Below, one piece after another: positions 22,801-32,984 of a stretch of 64,000 bases of DNA (position 1 is the first letter of the stretch; each line of letters begins with the position of its first letter). Origin of the DNA: Austropuccinia psidii (Eukaryota; Basidiomycota; Pucciniomycetes; Pucciniales; Sphaerophragmiaceae); assembly GCA_023105745.1 (NCBI GenBank), contig JALGQZ010000009.1:5124937-5188936 (forward strand), written 5' to 3'. Made by a program: the position numbers and the translations under genes. The notes under the pieces were generated by a model, which made no database searches, was not told where the DNA came from, and saw only the letters and a program-made list of their open reading frames with translations.

Positions 22801-25746
22801 GAGATAGTAGAAGTCACTAAACCAGTCCTTATAACTTGGCATGATGGTAAATCCAGACTATGTGGTGACTTCAGGGCTTTAAATAATTACACCAAAGCAG
22901 ATAGGTACCCCATCCCAAGGATACCACATGCACTAGATAAGCTAGCAAAAGCCAAGTTTATTACAAAAATGGATTGCATGAAAGGTTTCCACCAGAATGG
23001 GGTGAAACCAGATTCCATCAAATTGCTAAGAATTATATGCCATATGGGCATATATGAATATACTAGAATGCCATTTGGCATTAAGAATGCACCAGCCCAT
23101 TTTCAGAGGATGATGGATACCATATTTCAAGATGAAATAATGGAAGGGTGGATGGTAGTGTACATTGATGATATCATAATATACTCAGAAACATGGGAAG
23201 ACCATGTGAGGAAAATTGATAAAATATTGGGAAAATGTACACCAATCAACATGAAGATATCTCTTAAAAAATGTAACTTTGGACAGAAAGAACTGCTAGC
23301 CCTAGGACACAAAGTTTCAGGTTTAAGTCTAGCTATAGACCAAAATAAAGTTGCTGCAGTACTGAAGAAACCAGTACCAAAAAAAATTAAAGAAATGCAA
23401 TCTTTTTTGGGCTTTGCTAGTTACTACAGGAGCCACATAAAAAACTTTGCACACATCACAAGTAACCTATACAAGCTGTGCTCAAAAGATGTAGTCTTTG
23501 AAAGTACCAAAGAAAGAAGAGATGCATTTGAGAAGATCAAATATGAACTGACCAATGCCCTTGTCCTAATGATGCCTGATTTTGAACTACCATTCAAACT
23601 ATATATAGATGCAGCATGTAGCCAAGGACTAGGGGCAGCACTACACCAGAGGCAACTAGTGGATGGAATAACCAAAGAAGAAGTAATTTGCTATATATCA
23701 AGACAACTGAAAGACTCAGAAGCCAGATATGGAGTTACTCAGACAGAATGTCTCTGTTTGGTATGGGAATTAGAAAAACTCCATTACTACTTATAAGGAG
23801 CAGTATTTGAAGTTTTTACTGATTGCACAGCCCTCAAATCACTGTTGAACATGAAGACAACAAACAGACACATGCTTAGGTGGCAAATAGCCATACAAGA
23901 ATACAGAGGGAATATGACTATCATCTATAAAGAAGCAAAAAGTCATACTAATGCAGATGGTCTCAGCAGGTGGCCACTGAAGAATGACCAAGAGAATCCA
24001 GCATATGACCCGGAAAATGGGGCCAAAATACCCATACAATGCATGGAGATAGATAGGAGAAAGAACTTCAAACTATCAAACTGGGCATTAGGGAATGACC
24101 CATCAAACCCAGCACAGAGCTATGGGGAGAGCAAAGAGATACCCATATTGGGAATCAGCTCCTCTAATCTGAATACAGAGTTCTTTAGCATAGTACAATA
24201 ATCATACAATAAACACAAACAGTGTAGTATATTGATACAACTATTAAAACAAAAGTACAGGAGTCCTGAACTAGAGAGCCAATTGGAAGAGCCATGGCTC
24301 AAAAACTTCAAAGAGAATAGATTTTTTCTGATAGATGATCTACTATACCATAGGGAAAAACACACAAGTGCCCTGGTAATAATAAATAGAGAACATATTT
24401 CCCTGATACTACAGGAATGCCATGACTTCCCATACATGGGACATATGAGTGAAGAAAGAACTAAAGAAAGATTCTTTAGCACAGCTTGGTGGCCAAAGTG
24501 GGAACAAGACTTGAGTGAATACATCAACACTTGTACCAGATGCCAAAAAGCCAACAAAGGTCATGGCAAAAGATATGGATTACTCCAGAGTATAGAGGAG
24601 CCCAAACACCTCTGGGAAATAATAAACATGGATTGGGTGACAGGCCTGGTCCCTGGAGGGAAAGACAGCTTTAATGCATGCCTAGTAGTAGTAGACAGGT
24701 ACAGCAAGAGTGTCAGATGTCTCCCCTGTCACAAAGAGGACACAGCAATGGACACAGCCATATTGTTCTGGAACAATGTGATAGCAAACTGTGGAGTTCC
24801 AAGAATTATAATTAGTGACAGAGACCCTAAATTCACATCAGAATTTTGGACTAATTTATATGAGATGCTGGGAACCAAACTAGCATTCTCCACAGCTTAC
24901 CATCCACAAACAGATGGTCTAGCAGAAAGAATGATTCAAACATTAGAAGACATCATTAGAAGGTTTTGTGCATATGGCATGGAATATAAAGACAATGAGG
25001 GATATACCCATGACTGGGTAACCCTCCTACCAGATGTACAATTGGCATACAACACAAGTATACACTCAGTGACAGGAAAAACCCCTGCCACATTAGAGAA
25101 AAGATGGAACCCACTACTTCCAGTAGACTACTTGAAGAAGAACCTCCTCTCAGTACACCCCACAGCTAAAGACTTCCACACAATGTGGAAAACTGCCTGT
25201 GAAAAAGCAGAACAATGTGTGGCTGAAGCCAAATTATACAACAAACAGAGATATGATAACAGTCACCAAGAACCTGATTTCAAAGAAGGAGACCAAGTTC
25301 TAATCTCAACTCTTAACTTCAACAATCTAAGAGGACCCAAGAAGATGAGAGACTCATTCATAGGACCATTCACCATTATTAAATTAATAGGAAAGAATGC
25401 AGTAGAAGTCAACCTGACCAAAGAGTTTTCTAGGAAACACCCAGTTTTCCCTGTGAGCCTGGTCAAACCTTATCATCAAACAGATGAGGAGAAATTCCCT
25501 GACAGAAAGAAGACAGTCACCCATGAAAGATTGGTAGAGGAAGATGACTCACCTGGACCAGTGAAAAAGATCATTAAAGCCAGGAAAATAAGAATTAATG
25601 GGAAAGACAACAGGCAATATCTGGTTAGATTTAAGAATCAACCAGAAGATAAATATAAATGGTTAACTGAGAAAGAGATCCCAGATGGGCAAATACAGCT
25701 CAGAAGATTCATAGCCTCCAGAAGGGCTGAAGAGTCTCATCAATGA
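19876..25746 (+). pseudogene. Gag-Pol of Rt3, two nonsense codons
   Basis: One frame of 1957 codons from ATG 19876. Parts in order: a disordered Q/P/R-rich N-terminus (overlapping ORFx), a coiled coil, the capsid domain, the zinc knuckle CHNCGSPDHYANNC (626-639), the protease DTGAS (D757), RT YIDD (1096-1099), RNase H ([14 protein letters not shown]), the integrase zinc site (H-x6-H...CTRC), the DD35E triad D1586, D1648 and E1684, and a C-terminal chromodomain-like segment ([16 protein letters not shown]). TAA codons at 23794-23796 (codon 1307, in RNase H) and 24199-24201 (codon 1442, between RNase H and integrase) are single-base changes relative to Rt6. There is no frameshift. The short ATG-led pieces after each stop are not separate genes. 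Confidence 0.92.
19896..20599 (+). CDS. ORFx of Rt3 (alternative frame over gag)
   Basis: Open from the predicted splice junction to the stop at 20597-20599 (about 234 codons), in a different frame from Gag-Pol, with no ATG at its start. An acidic, Q-rich start is followed by a helical block (QVLQIHKLLKDLFTWSMENK ... QKICLKQM ... GWNP), a Q/S/P linker, a basic stretch (RRKGAQGRNK) and a C-terminal helix (MDLVQEVHKSKK). About half the residues of the helical block match Rt6 ORFx, a different family, whereas the Gag frame over the same bases is low-complexity and matches less well. The product would be ORF1 fused to ORFx. Function unknown; the architecture suggests a basic RNA- or capsid-binding accessory protein. 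Confidence 0.65.
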
Positions 25747-25754
25747 TGAGCCTT

Positions 25755-25770
25755 CTTTTGAGGGAGGGTA
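25755..25770 (+). promoter_or_regulatory. Rt3 polypurine tract
   Basis: CTTTTGAGGGAGGGTA immediately before the 3' LTR. It shares GAGGGAGGGTA with Rt1 and Rt6. Confidence 0.78.
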
Positions 25771-27276
25771 TGTCAGCCTGTGACTCAAAACAGAGCACTA
25801 GCATGACATCCAACATACCATAAATAATGGTATGACAAGTATTGAACAAACATAGTCAATACAGGTAATAAATAAGAGGAAAAAATCCTCTTAAATTAAA
25901 CACCAACCTTATCCAAACAGAATAAGGAAACCTAGAGGAGAATAAACAAGTCAAAACCCTTATTTTCACCTCTCATCTAACTTATGCATATTTAAGTTAT
26001 CCTATACCAAAATGGTATTTTTCTTAAAGCTCACATAGAGAGCTACACAATGATATCATCCATGTTGTTGTAACATCACTACAACTGGAGATACCATATG
26101 ACCTTTATTTTGAAACCAAGACCCCCCTGAAAGTCAAAGAGGGCTTGTGCAAAACTGTACAAAGGTATAACCAAATTAAAGATATAAACAAGAGCTTTAA
26201 TTTGAGATACATTAGACCTCTGTATCTCTTAAATTGACTGAGCGATCTTGGTTCAAAGGTTTAACAACCAAAAATACAGATATTCTGAAAACAAGAAAGT
26301 AAACAAACCCCTGTATCTTTGGCATACACTCATACAGCTGTACAGTGTAATATACCAAACTGTAGAGCTAATAAAGCCCTAAAAAACTGTATCATCAGAA
26401 TACAGATATCTTCCGAATTGGAGAAGATATCTGGTATGGAAGCTTTTGAAGCCTCATACTGGTGTACAAAATTACATCCAAAAACTTAAAACCCTTATAA
26501 CTTTTGCTATTTGAAAGAAGGGTTAACATGAAGCATATCAAATTGAAGAGCTCATTAAGCTCTTCAATTCTGTGCTCTTGGTTTCTTGATTTCTCAAAAA
26601 CTGACTAAGATATCTTGGTTGGAAGTATTTTGACCAATACTGGCCTGTACCAAACCTGTACCAACCAGTACTGGCTTGATACTTAAAATAATGGTTGTTT
26701 AAAGCTTAAACCCGCCCAGAATGACTAATATTGATCATACAGACACCAGAACAACGTCATCCAAGTGCTGACGTGGCAAGTGAAACGTTTTTTCACCCTG
26801 TAATGACCCAGAATGATCATTTGTGGTGCTAAAACCACAATTCTGCCTCTATTGACGTCAGAATTGAGGATCCAGAACCACAGATTGACCATTGGAGGGA
26901 AAATTTTCACTCCACTGACGTGTGAAGAGTTAATAACTCTTGACAGTCTTGAAAGATATAAAAAGAAGGGTTTTTTCCTTGAAAACCCATCATTATTATA
27001 TTATTATCCATATTCTTACGTGACAAAACTGTTATCAATCAGTAGTGCCCTTAGAATTATTATTAAAAGATATAATTAGAACATAATTATTGTAGTACCT
27101 CTTCACAGTCAAAAGATATTAGAGTATTGCAACCCAGGTCCTCAATAGACTCATCACCACTGTTACCACATAGCAGTAGGACCTGAATATTTAATTTTAT
27201 TTGTTTTTGACGTGTCACAGTCATAATACTAGCTTGTAACTACATTTTATAGCTACTATATAGACTCACCCTGACA
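25771..27276 (+). repeat. Rt3 3' LTR, 1506 bp
   Basis: It matches 17138-18642 over its whole length with scattered substitutions and ends CTCACCCTGACA, followed by the TSD copy CCTTG at 27277-27281. Confidence 0.93.
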
Positions 27277-27281
27277 CCTTG
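27277..27281. repeat. Rt3 target-site duplication, right copy
   Basis: CCTTG, identical to 17133-17137. Confidence 0.93.
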
Positions 27282-27284
27282 CCT

Positions 27285-27416
27285 GAAACAATCCAAAAGG
27301 AAATTTTCTCAAAAAGAAAGCCAAACAAATATCAAGAAGCATTCTTTTGGAGTTACAAATATAAAAAAGAATTATTGGACCTCATGATTGATCTAAGGTT
27401 GGATTATGAAAGCTGA
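27285..27416 (+). pseudogene. Possible MYB/SANT-like coding fragment
   Basis: This frame reads ETIQKEIFSKRKPNKYQEAF and then WSYKYKKELLDLMIDLRL before a TGA. The W...KKELLDLMIDLRL pattern resembles the start of MYB/SANT-like DNA-binding domains found in fungal and plant transposon-derived proteins. It begins beside the Rt3 TSD. The next 150 bases hold weakly coding-like sequence with stops. It may be a relic exon or chance; the assignment is tentative. Confidence 0.25.
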
Positions 27417-28153
27417 AATAGTATCTCAACATGGTTTTTTAACTCTGATTATTTTATTTAAGAATCCAATAAGGTCACAAGAACAATTGTTCAAATTTTA
27501 AGAACTTGTCTTCTTAAAACATGGATCACCAAGATTAAGACATTAATAAAATCTTAAAGATTAATTTTTGCATTGAATATAAATATTTATATTATTATTA
27601 ATGTTTTTTTATTTCTAGAGAAATAAATATGCATGTGATGCAATTTGAGGAGGTGGTCTATTTATTAAATTGCAAAGACATCACATGATACAGAATTCAT
27701 TTGAGAGAATTTAATATAATTGATTTTACCCTATTTCTTTGAGATTTCATTTAGGTTTATGACATGCTGTTCAATTTCTTCAAGAGTGTCATAAATTACA
27801 CTGGAATTTAATTGGGTAATCTTCCATCAATTCAAAGGCAAATGGGTGACATTGTTACCAATATTCAAGGGTACTTAGGGGTTGAAAATAAGACGTTACA
27901 CTGAAGATTTTTGATAAAATGCAGAAAAAAAATAAAAAAACAGGAAGTATAGAGGAAAATGGTAGTTATTTTTATACTATTGAACTAAATCCCATAGTAA
28001 ATTCATTAAATATGTAAAGGAGGCAATAATCTTTCCCTTTTTTTTAAAATTATTTGATGAGTCAATATTCAATGGTAATTTTTGAATCAACTTGCAATAA
28101 TTTTAATTAGAATATGAAGAATATTCCCACCCCATTAATTATTTTGATCCAGC
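27417..28153. other. AT-rich gap, no identifiable gene
   Basis: No long frame and no LTR ends were seen. It could contain diverged exons or introns of the SANT-like fragment, but nothing is readable. Confidence 0.45.
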
Positions 28154-28354
28154 ATGGGCAGGAGTGAGCAGAGGAGTGTGATGGAATGCAAAAATACAAA
28201 GAAAAGAAGCTCACATATAATCAATAATAATAAGAGGAAAGAAGAAGAGAAAAGATTAAAAGAAGTACAATTTCAAGCCAAGGAAAATTTATGGAATTAT
28301 TTATTGGATATGGCTAAGATTGGTGGGATTAACAAGGATGTTTTAAAACTTTGA
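28154..28354 (+). CDS. Hypothetical 66-residue basic frame
   Basis: ATG to TGA encoding a strongly basic, helical peptide (KRKEEEKRLKEVQFQAKENL..). It is not recognised. It could be a C-terminal exon of the SANT-like relic upstream or a chance frame in AT-rich DNA. There is no supporting context on either side: Rt4 starts 285 bp downstream. Confidence 0.2.
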   Translation: MGRSEQRSVMECKNTKKRSSHIINNNKRKEEEKRLKEVQFQAKENLWNYLLDMAKIGGINKDVLKL

Positions 28355-28638
28355 TTGTATGTAAAATCTTATTTATGTTTTCTGAAATATCTGGGATATT
28401 ACTCATGAAAATATTTTGATGTATTTTTTATCAATAAATTAATTATTTGATCTTGTTATTAATTATGTTTAATCTCCAAATAGAATGACCTTTCTAAATA
28501 TATTTCTCTGTGAAACCAGGAAAAATACAAGTATTTTTCAATGGGTATTGATTATAACTTCAGTTTTTACTTCTCATATTCTTGGAAAATTTATTACAGC
28601 ATTATTCCTATCTTTTTGTTTTTTCTTGAGGAAAAGTT

Positions 28639-30455
28639 TGTGAGCCTTAGAGGTAATATCATATACCCAAAAGACCACAAATACAAAAGTAACATATAAA
28701 TATAAATAAAATAAATTTATTTATATTATTAAAATGAAAATGAAAATATAAATATAAAATTATATTCACAATGAAAAATTTAATTACAATTCAAAAATAA
28801 AACTACATTAAATTTTGAAATTGTAAAATTACATTCATACTTGAAAAAATTAAGTAAAAATGAATTTTTAACAAAATTGTAAAAGAATAAATAAATTTGG
28901 AAAAAAGTTAAATAAAAATTATTATAACTTTTTATCCAAGAAATGAAAATATAAAAATTGTTTCACCATTAGATTCCTCATAAAAAATCAGGTGGCATCA
29001 CCTCTGGGTGAAAATTTTGTAACTCAACTCTAAATAAGCTTAAATTAAGTTTTTAGTATTTTCTGTATGAAAATTGAAAATACTCAAAACTTCAACTTGA
29101 TTCACATCACATGTAGTGTTAATCACCAAAATTTGTGTTAAAATTGAGGTGTTGTGTATATTTTAGAAGTTATGAGGAATTAAAGTATTTTCAATTGAAT
29201 TCAATTGAAATGTCAAAATGTGCGCGTGTATTGCATAAGTGAACTTTGATTTACATATGAGGTATCAATTATTACTGTATTAAACTGTACAACTCAATTG
29301 AATTACATATGTAAATTATAAGTATAATACATGATGAGGAATTAAAGGAAAAATAAATTGGAAAGATTAAATTTGGGGGGAAAAAAGAACTCCAGCTCTA
29401 AGGGGGAGCTAGACCCCCAAAGTCCTTGCTGACAGGCATGTGGTGTCAAAATTAACGCAAAAGCTCATCACTTTTGGCCTGGAATTGAGTTACAGAGTCT
29501 AGGGACTCAATTGATGATGAGGTTTTGATACCAACTGGGGTAGTTTTAGCTGTTGCCAAGAGGGTAAAACTACCCTTAAGATAAAACAATCATAGTAAAA
29601 ACAGTTTTCACTGGTTTCTACATCTCTTGCACACATTCTGACGTGCTTTAAAGGCTCTATACCAGGTATTGCTATAGTAATGGCTGATTTAAGGGTCTAA
29701 AATGGCTTAAACCAGCCCTTTTTTGGTCTAAACCAGGGTTCAATGAAGCCATAATTGGCTTTTCTGTTGCCAGACTATTTTTCACTACTGACAAGAGTAA
29801 ATTTTACTTTTGGAGTAATAAAATTGATGGCTATAAAAGAATGTCTTTTTTGCCCCACTTTTCTCTTCATGTTAGAATCTTTTCCTTTTATAATAAGCTT
29901 AAACACTGTTAAACCAATCAATAAAAGATTCCAACCACCATTTTTAAATCATTTTAATCCTTTTAACCACGTGAAAAAATAATTATAATCATTGTTTGTA
30001 ACTCTTATAATCATTTTTTACCCCTGAACCACCCCAAAAGTGAATTAAAGCATCTTTCATCACTGTAAACTTTGTCACTTTATTTCCAAATTCACTCTGG
30101 TCACTTTTGGGCGTGTTTTCTCTTTAATATTATTTTGAAAGACTTTTTTCTTTAATTAATTGCTTGCAGTTCTTTTCTCAATTAATTCCAATTGAAATTT
30201 CTCTTGAAGAAAGTTTTTTTGTAGCCTTAAATATCTCTTGTAGAGTATTTTTGGATAAATTTGTATTGTTGGTAAAACAATAAATCTTTATAATATTATT
30301 TTTTTATACTAATAAAGTTATAAAAAATAAAATTGTCGTGTTTTCTCTTAAAAACAATATTTCTTACTATTTTTAATTGATTTTTACCTTATACAAATTT
30401 TGAGGACAGGAAAAGTACTTGATTTTTAATCAAAGTTTCATATCCACACCTTACA
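28639..30455 (+). repeat. Rt4 5' LTR, 1817 bp
   Basis: Starts TGTGAGCC, ends CCTTACA, and is followed by a primer-site-like sequence. It matches 57291-59081 with indels and substitutions. It contains TATAAAAG at 29832-29839 and a CRE-like TGACGTG near 29640. The 75-codon frame at 29755-29982 is probably fortuitous. Confidence 0.92.
29832..29839 (+). promoter_or_regulatory. Probable TATA box of Rt4
   Basis: GGCTATAAAAGAATG within the 5' LTR; the 3' LTR has the same sequence near 58480. Confidence 0.5.
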
Positions 30456-30457
30456 TT

Positions 30458-30470
30458 TGGGGGCCCAGCC
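30458..30470 (+). promoter_or_regulatory. Rt4 primer binding site (diverged)
   Basis: TGGGGGCCCAGCC, 2 nt after the LTR. It differs at two positions from the TGGGGGCCTGGCC of Rt5. Confidence 0.6.
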
Positions 30471-30686
30471 ATGATATTTTACCTGTGACATTTTTTTTAC
30501 TCTTTTTAAATCTTTTTTCTTATATTGAAAAATTTAAAAACATATAAAAAATACTTATAATTCAAGAAATCAATAAAAATAAATAAATAAATAATTTTTT
30601 TAATATTATAAGTGAGGCTTATATTTTAATTTCTTTTTTGAAATATCCTTTTTTTACTTAATTAATTGGTTTTTTCATTAATTTTA

Positions 30687-30885
30687 ATGTCTGACAGCGT
30701 GGTAAGACAAGAAAACATTGAAATAGCCTCAACAGTAACCAGCAATATTCCTGCCAGTACTGTTAATTCTGATCATAATAGTACTATTATTGTGACTCAG
30801 AATATTCAACCAGAGCCAATTTATTCTTAATTAGTCAGCTTGGAAATAATTAATACTCTTCAGAAAACCAAAGATTTGGCCAATA
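30687..30885 (+). pseudogene. ORF1 of Rt4 (leader ORF, one nonsense codon)
   Basis: ATG TCT GAC opens a frame of 47 codons to TAA at 30828-30830; the frame is then open again to a GTAAGT donor at 30886. The start MSDS resembles the start of Rt5 ORF1 (M-SSIR after splicing). Unlike Rt2, Rt3 and Rt6, the ATG is present in genomic sequence. The frame reaches the donor in phase 1, as in the other elements. With the intron retained it would end at 30915-30917, 18 nt before the Gag ATG. Confidence 0.5.
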
Positions 30886-30949
30886 GTAAGTTTTTTGACA
30901 TAAAATTACTATTTTAAGCCTTTTTAACCATAATTATGCCTTCAACCAG
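30886..30949 (+). other. Predicted ORF1/ORFx intron of Rt4 (64 nt), contains the Gag ATG
   Basis: Donor AATA|GTAAGT, branch candidate TTTTTAAC, acceptor TCAACCAG|GTCAG. It is phase 1, and the exon join (A plus GT) continues in the ORFx frame (SQEPAITPQ..). The Gag ATG at 30936 lies 14 nt before the acceptor, the same spacing as in Rt5. Confidence 0.62.
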
Positions 30950-31599
30950 GTCAGGAGCCAGCTATAACCCCTCAAGCAGCTCCCAGAAAGGTAATAGACG
31001 TGATTATGGCAGAGGCCAATCAGGTACAGAAGGAAAAGGGTCAGTTGATGACTTCCAAACAACTAAAATGGGTCATTCTGAAGCTGATAATACCATTTTA
31101 CCTTCAATAAGAGCTGACACTGACACAACAAGCCTCAGTGGACATATACAAAGCCAGCCACAGTGCATACAACAATGCACTTCAGCTCAAGGAGTACCAG
31201 ATCCTTGCAGACCTGTGGAAGAATTGCATGAATTCTTACCTGACTGTGAGAAAATTCCTGGGCCATCCCAATACTTGCAAATTTCTCAATGGATGGCATC
31301 CATTGATGGAGAAGAAAAACATGATGCTTTTGACACTAGAATGGAGGAAAAACAACCCTCCACCACCCAAACCAGTGCCAAAAACAGCCCCAGTGGCCAG
31401 AAGCAGCAATTTCAACGTGAAAAAGCAGCCACAAACTCCAATCAAGGGCAAAGGGAGGGCACCAGCCCCAAAACCTTACAGCCAGGGCTACAGAATCCCA
31501 AAGATTCAACAGGATGCCATGGAAGATGTATTTCAGATGGCCAAAACCATGATGGAATTACAAAGAAAGGAGGAAGCCAGATTAAAATATCAAAAATGA
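30950..31599 (+). pseudogene. ORFx of Rt4 (alternative frame over gag)
   Basis: The frame is read from the predicted splice junction and has one TAA at 31108-31110. It is then open for over 150 codons to 31599, with a helical block (..YQILADLWKNCMNSYLTVRKF..NGWHP), a proline/lysine-rich linker and a C-terminal helix (MEDVFQMAKTMMELQRKEE). Block order and the W, MNSYL, KF and GW-x-P positions match Rt5 ORFx; the C-terminal helix is also alike. The Gag frame over the same bases is low-complexity. It starts without ATG. Confidence 0.6.
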
Positions 31600-32979
31600 T
31601 TTCTGATACTTTTGATTGTATTCCAGAGTTGTATAAAGCTATTTCTGACATAAAAATTCATCTTTCTGATAAAAATACATCAATTTGTGACAATCTCAAA
31701 ACAAATAACTTGAGTCTGAGCCAAATAAATGATACACGTAAATTCTTTGAAAGAGTTTTAAGAACAATCAAAATTCCAATAATGATAATTCTTTTGGCAT
31801 TAAGATAAATGAACAATCTGCCATTATTAAAGAATTAACAGACAAATATTCTAATTTCAATATTGATGACATAATTGAAACAAGAATAAAACAAGCCATG
31901 AGCACTATCAAATAAGATAATAAAAAAGCTCTTGATGATATTTCAAAATCATTTGCTGAAGTAAAGACAAATATAGTTGCCCTGAACAAGCATTTTGATA
32001 CCTCAAGAGAGGAAATATCAAAATTAACAATAAAGTTAAATGAAGTTATATCTAATAATACTAAACAAACATAATTATGGAATGAGCTGACATATAAAGA
32101 GGATGATCATAAAAGGAATGTCATAAACTCTATAAAAAACTTGCAACATGAATTAAGAAATTCACAAAGGTGTAACAACAGTAAAATGAATGATATTGAG
32201 CAACTGCTAAACACTTTACCAAGAATGTCTACACCTCTGAATCAAAATGAAGATTCAAGAATTCCCAATCCACAAGTATTGAATGTTAAAAATTCACAGT
32301 TAAAAAATGAATTTTCTACTTCTTTTCATAACTTAGAACCATCAATGGGCAAAGCACTCTTGAAAGAAATTCCAAAACTTAAAGAATGGCCTCACTTCAG
32401 TGGTGAAGGAGAGTATGACCATATGGAATTCTTTAGAGGTATTGACATGATTAAAGAAGATTTTGAATTACCAGACAGATTGGTAACAGCCAGATTTAAC
32501 ACCTTGTTTACCAAATCAGCTCACAGATGGTACATCAAAATAAGACAAGCACATGGACACCAGAGTTGGACTTGGTGGAAACCCCAAACGATTAACAAAT
32601 GGGAAAATAATGCTTGGAGGTTTATAGCTGAAACAGCCTTTGAATCTGCCAAATTTAATGCTGATAAAGACAAAGCTTTACCATGGTTTTGCCAACAAAA
32701 AGACAGATTAACAGCATTATATCCTGACATGTCAGAATTTATGATCCATAGAAAAATTCTGAGACAATGTGGAGGTGACTTAGAGCATGCTATCAAAAGC
32801 AGGACTACTGAACAATCTTCAGCAGAGGATATTATCAATATATTAGAAGAAGTAACCACCAGAACCAAAATTGGTTCTATTAGGGTGAATCTCAAAACAA
32901 GGTTTAATACACCTTGGAAAGATTCTGTGGACAAAAACCCCAAAGAAAATTCTAATAATATTAAGTATAAATCTGCAGA

Positions 32980-32984
32980 TACAG
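32980..32984. repeat. Rt5 target-site duplication, left copy (TACAG)
   Basis: TACAG here and at 43993-43997 directly flank the two LTR ends of Rt5. Confidence 0.93.

Larger units (their letters stand above)
17138..27276 (+). mobile_element. Rt3: near-intact Ty3/gypsy element with chromodomain-like C-terminus
   Basis: A complete 10,139-bp element with LTRs of 1505 and 1506 bp, a perfect 5-bp TSD, primer site, polypurine tract, ORF1, two predicted introns, ORFx and one Gag-Pol frame. Two nonsense codons interrupt pol. The LTRs differ by many scattered substitutions, clearly more than the Rt5 or Rt6 pairs, so it is an older insertion. It belongs to the same LTR superfamily (TGTCAGCCTGTGACTC) as Rt1, Rt2, Rt6 and Rt7 but to a separate family. 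Confidence 0.93.
30936..32984 (+). pseudogene. Gag of Rt4, 5' portion, frameshifted and cut by Rt5
   Basis: From ATG 30936 (MPSTRSGASYN, like [11 protein letters not shown] of Rt5) the frame runs 290 codons to 31808. The Gag frame then continues one phase over, with TAA codons near 31915 and 32070, and is open from 32141 to 32984. It includes a coiled coil and the capsid domain (EIPKLKEWPHFSGEGEYDHMEFF..). At 32984 Rt5 interrupts a codon just before the zinc knuckle. Joining across the two insertions by position gives the knuckle CHICQSTTHLANTC, split by both elements. Confidence 0.88.

Noticed and set aside
21175..23675. Several antisense frames across Rt3 Gag-Pol
   Set aside because: They are shadows of the coding strand: hydrophobic, with no motif, and at positions that depend on the codon use of Gag-Pol.
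23845..25746. Separate genes for the pieces after the two stops in Rt3
   Set aside because: They are in the same frame as Gag-Pol and match its continuous counterpart in Rt6; the ATG codons are internal methionines.
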